Shown here: one piece after another, positions 12,678 to 12,830 of the stretch
Position numbering within the stretch: position 1 is the stretch's first letter
Layout of the letters: each line of letters opens with the position of its first letter
Source: Deltaproteobacteria bacterium
GTDB taxonomy: Bacteria > Desulfobacterota > DSM-4660 > Desulfatiglandales > Desulfatiglandaceae
NCBI GenBank assembly: GCA_013349725.1
Contig: DUZB01000067.1
Location: forward strand, 92-12,921
Reading direction: 5' to 3'
Length of the DNA: 12,830 nucleotides
Notes under the pieces: model-generated
The model's database searches: none
Seen by the model: the letters and a program-made list of their open reading frames with translations, nothing else
Told to the model about the DNA's origin: nothing
Made by a program: the position numbers and the translations under genes

Positions 12678-12830
12678 CTATTCCCGTCTTATCCTCACCG
12701 TAGCCCCTTCTTCCGCCTTGAACCCGCTTTTTATCGTCACTCTTGGGGCTTTAAAGGTAACTGTCGCACCGCTTTTGATTGTCACATCCGGGCCGATGGT
12801 GATGGATGTGCCATCGCTGCATTCACAAGC
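12678..12830 (-). CDS. C-terminal end of a surface/secreted beta-repeat protein (partial)
   Basis: The minus-strand frame enters at the right edge and ends with TAG at 12678-12680, giving the last 50 residues. They show a regular alternation of short strands and turns: I-T-I-G-P-D-V-T-I-K-S-G-A-T-V-T-F-K-A-P, then V-T-I-K-S-G-F-K-A-E-E-G-A-T-V-R-I. This is the pattern of parallel beta-helix ends found at the C-terminus of large secreted proteins of environmental bacteria. The final charged R-I-R-R-E would cap the helix. Nothing can be said about the rest of the protein. It converges on the BrnA-like gene with 11 bp between stop codons and no visible terminator. Confidence 0.7.
   Translation of the reverse strand, partial: ACECSDGTSITIGPDVTIKSGATVTFKAPRVTIKSGFKAEEGATVRIRRE

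Noticed and set aside
1..12830. CRISPR array, riboswitch or rRNA gene
   Set aside because: No regularly spaced repeats, no conserved riboswitch leader and no rRNA-like stretch were found on reading both strands.

Overview
The window reads like a chromosomal segment of a moderate-GC Gram-negative bacterium. The most likely source is a deltaproteobacterium (Desulfobacterota, sulfate-reducer-like). This rests on the gene order trpS-scpA-scpB-rluB behind a CCA/poly(A)-polymerase-type gene, on the NitT/TauT-type ABC genes, and on the abundance of small repeat elements and DUF4351/Rpn-type nucleases. It is an inference from gene style and order; no search was run.

Positions 1-3526 hold a plus-strand housekeeping cluster: the 3' end of a CCA-adding/poly(A) polymerase family gene, trpS, scpA, scpB and an RluB-type pseudouridine synthase. 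The genes are tightly packed or overlapping. A tRNA-Val(CAC) with its own terminator closes the cluster at 3603-3727.

Positions 3728-4643 are an accessory scar with no intact gene. It contains a bidirectional terminator, the 3' remnant of a minus-strand gene, a 166-bp element with 24-bp inverted ends that cuts into that remnant, a 15-bp direct repeat, and a fragment resembling the C-terminus of a REP-type Y1 transposase.

Positions 4644-11011 hold the centrepiece, a six-gene minus-strand operon. In transcription order it encodes a two-TM anchor with a cytoplasmic coiled coil, a PspA/IM30-like (ESCRT-III superfamily) protein, a secreted NitT/TauT-type solute-binding protein, its permease, its ATPase, and a 606-residue AAA+ ATPase. 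The AAA+ protein has a Vps4-style aromatic pore loop and a degenerate N-terminal half. This puts a membrane-remodelling polymer, an AAA+ remodeller and a membrane anchor in one transcript with a complete importer. The inferred role is coupling of ligand uptake or sensing to local membrane maintenance, with the AAA+ protein recycling the PspA polymer. The substrate is unknown.

Positions 11024-11468 are a gene-free spacer that looks like a dispersed repeat. Positions 11469-12666 hold a DUF4351/Rpn-type PD-(D/E)XK protein and a divergent orphan BrnA-like antitoxin. The window ends inside the 3' part of a minus-strand gene for a surface protein with beta-repeats.
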